From Heligmosomoides polygyrus polygyrus (Eukaryota; Nematoda; Chromadorea; Rhabditida; Heligmosomidae), in NCBI GenBank assembly GCA_947396885.1, contig OX377206.1:8625050-8689049 (forward strand): a stretch of DNA of 64,000 bases, in the 5' to 3' direction. Position 1 is the first letter of the stretch. The number at the start of each line of letters is the position of its first letter. The notes below the pieces were generated by a model. It did no database searches, was not told where the DNA came from, and saw only the letters and a program-made list of their open reading frames with translations. The translations under genes were made by a program, and so were the position numbers. Shown here piece by piece: positions 63,601-64,000 of the stretch.

Positions 63601-64000
63601 TTTCTGGGTTTCAACCATAAAACCACGTGGTTTTCGGCTTTTAAGAAATCCCTCTGGACAGAGGAACAAACTCTTCAATTTTTTTGAGAGTAGCCTTCAT
63701 ATCCTTACACTACATGGATTTTCTACGTGACGGTGCCAATTTCTTTTTTATCGTGTCTTGGAGTGAGAGGCATAGGCAGGGCGCGAGCCTTAAAATAACC
63801 AAAACGGCGGACACTCTCGTTCCAAGCTGGTGCCGTTTCCACAATACTGACTGAAGGTGCTTAGGCGAAAGCGTTTGTGACATTGACTGAGTACAAACGG
63901 CATCAGAATGGACGTCGCTAATTGCGTTACTGCTTTCGGCCTCAAGGTGAACTCTCGTAGTACGCGTTTCGCATTGAATTTCTGCTCAATGCCTAACCAG
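63601..64000. other. Unassigned sequence to window end
   Basis: Nothing recognised. Confidence 0.4.

Overview
The window looks like a repeat-dominated, gene-poor stretch of a nematode nuclear genome, probably a clade V (strongylid or hookworm-like) species. The best clue is a perfect 22-nt copy of the nematode SL1 spliced leader at 22832-22853 (minus strand) and a 21/22 copy at 28034-28055 (minus). SL1 identifies Nematoda; the narrower placement is inference. I found no host gene I can name. The only long open reading frame is a transposon: an RTE-clade non-LTR retrotransposon at 49430-52261.

Layout. 1-2.4 kb: unassigned sequence with one palindromic MITE. 2.4-4.4 kb: a Helitron with a 52-bp minisatellite and a helicase relic, followed by a 5'-truncated RTE copy with a clear 13-bp target duplication (4.5-7.1 kb). 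8.1-11.3 kb: a SINE, a TTCGAA-rich repeat and a Helitron made largely of minisatellite and G-rich arrays. 12.05-12.25 kb: a 200-N assembly gap ending inside a hAT-like element. 13.3-15.2 kb: a second Helitron (minus) with a MITE in its terminal hairpin. 15.6-17.5 kb: a hAT-like element holding a SINE and a LINE 3' end. 17.65-18.7 kb: a 1-kb mariner-like palindrome. 19.7-20.7 kb: a mariner relic split by a SINE. 20.8-21.4 kb: a palindrome with tRNA-like modules. 22.8 kb: exact SL1. 24-44 kb: dense tRNA-derived SINEs, palindromic MITEs, TTCGAA repeats, a foldback element, and an RTE fragment whose 5' end is SL1. 42.8-46.5 kb: two related Helitrons in opposite orientation. 48.9-52.4 kb: near-intact RTE. 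53.3-54.1 kb: a second foldback copy. 55-58 kb: more SINEs and MITEs. 59.4-60.3 kb: a ~324-bp tandem duplication ending in a perfect 25-bp hairpin. 60.6-61.0 kb: possible F-box-like relics. 61.2-62.4 kb: a mariner with near-perfect inverted terminal repeats and two frameshifts. 63-63.6 kb: a SINE and an inverted tRNA-like pair.

How it fits together. Several insertions can be read to the base because target duplications or paralogous empty sites lie in the same window. These give a relative order (MITE into Helitron, Helitron into TTCGAA repeat, foldback into SINE, LINE and SINE into hAT, SINE into mariner). Palindromic MITEs carry TTA/TAA target duplications, as PIF/Harbinger elements do, and repeatedly abut each other at that trinucleotide. 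The most unusual observation is the SL1-RTE junction, which suggests that an SL1 trans-spliced retrotransposon transcript was reverse-transcribed into the genome.
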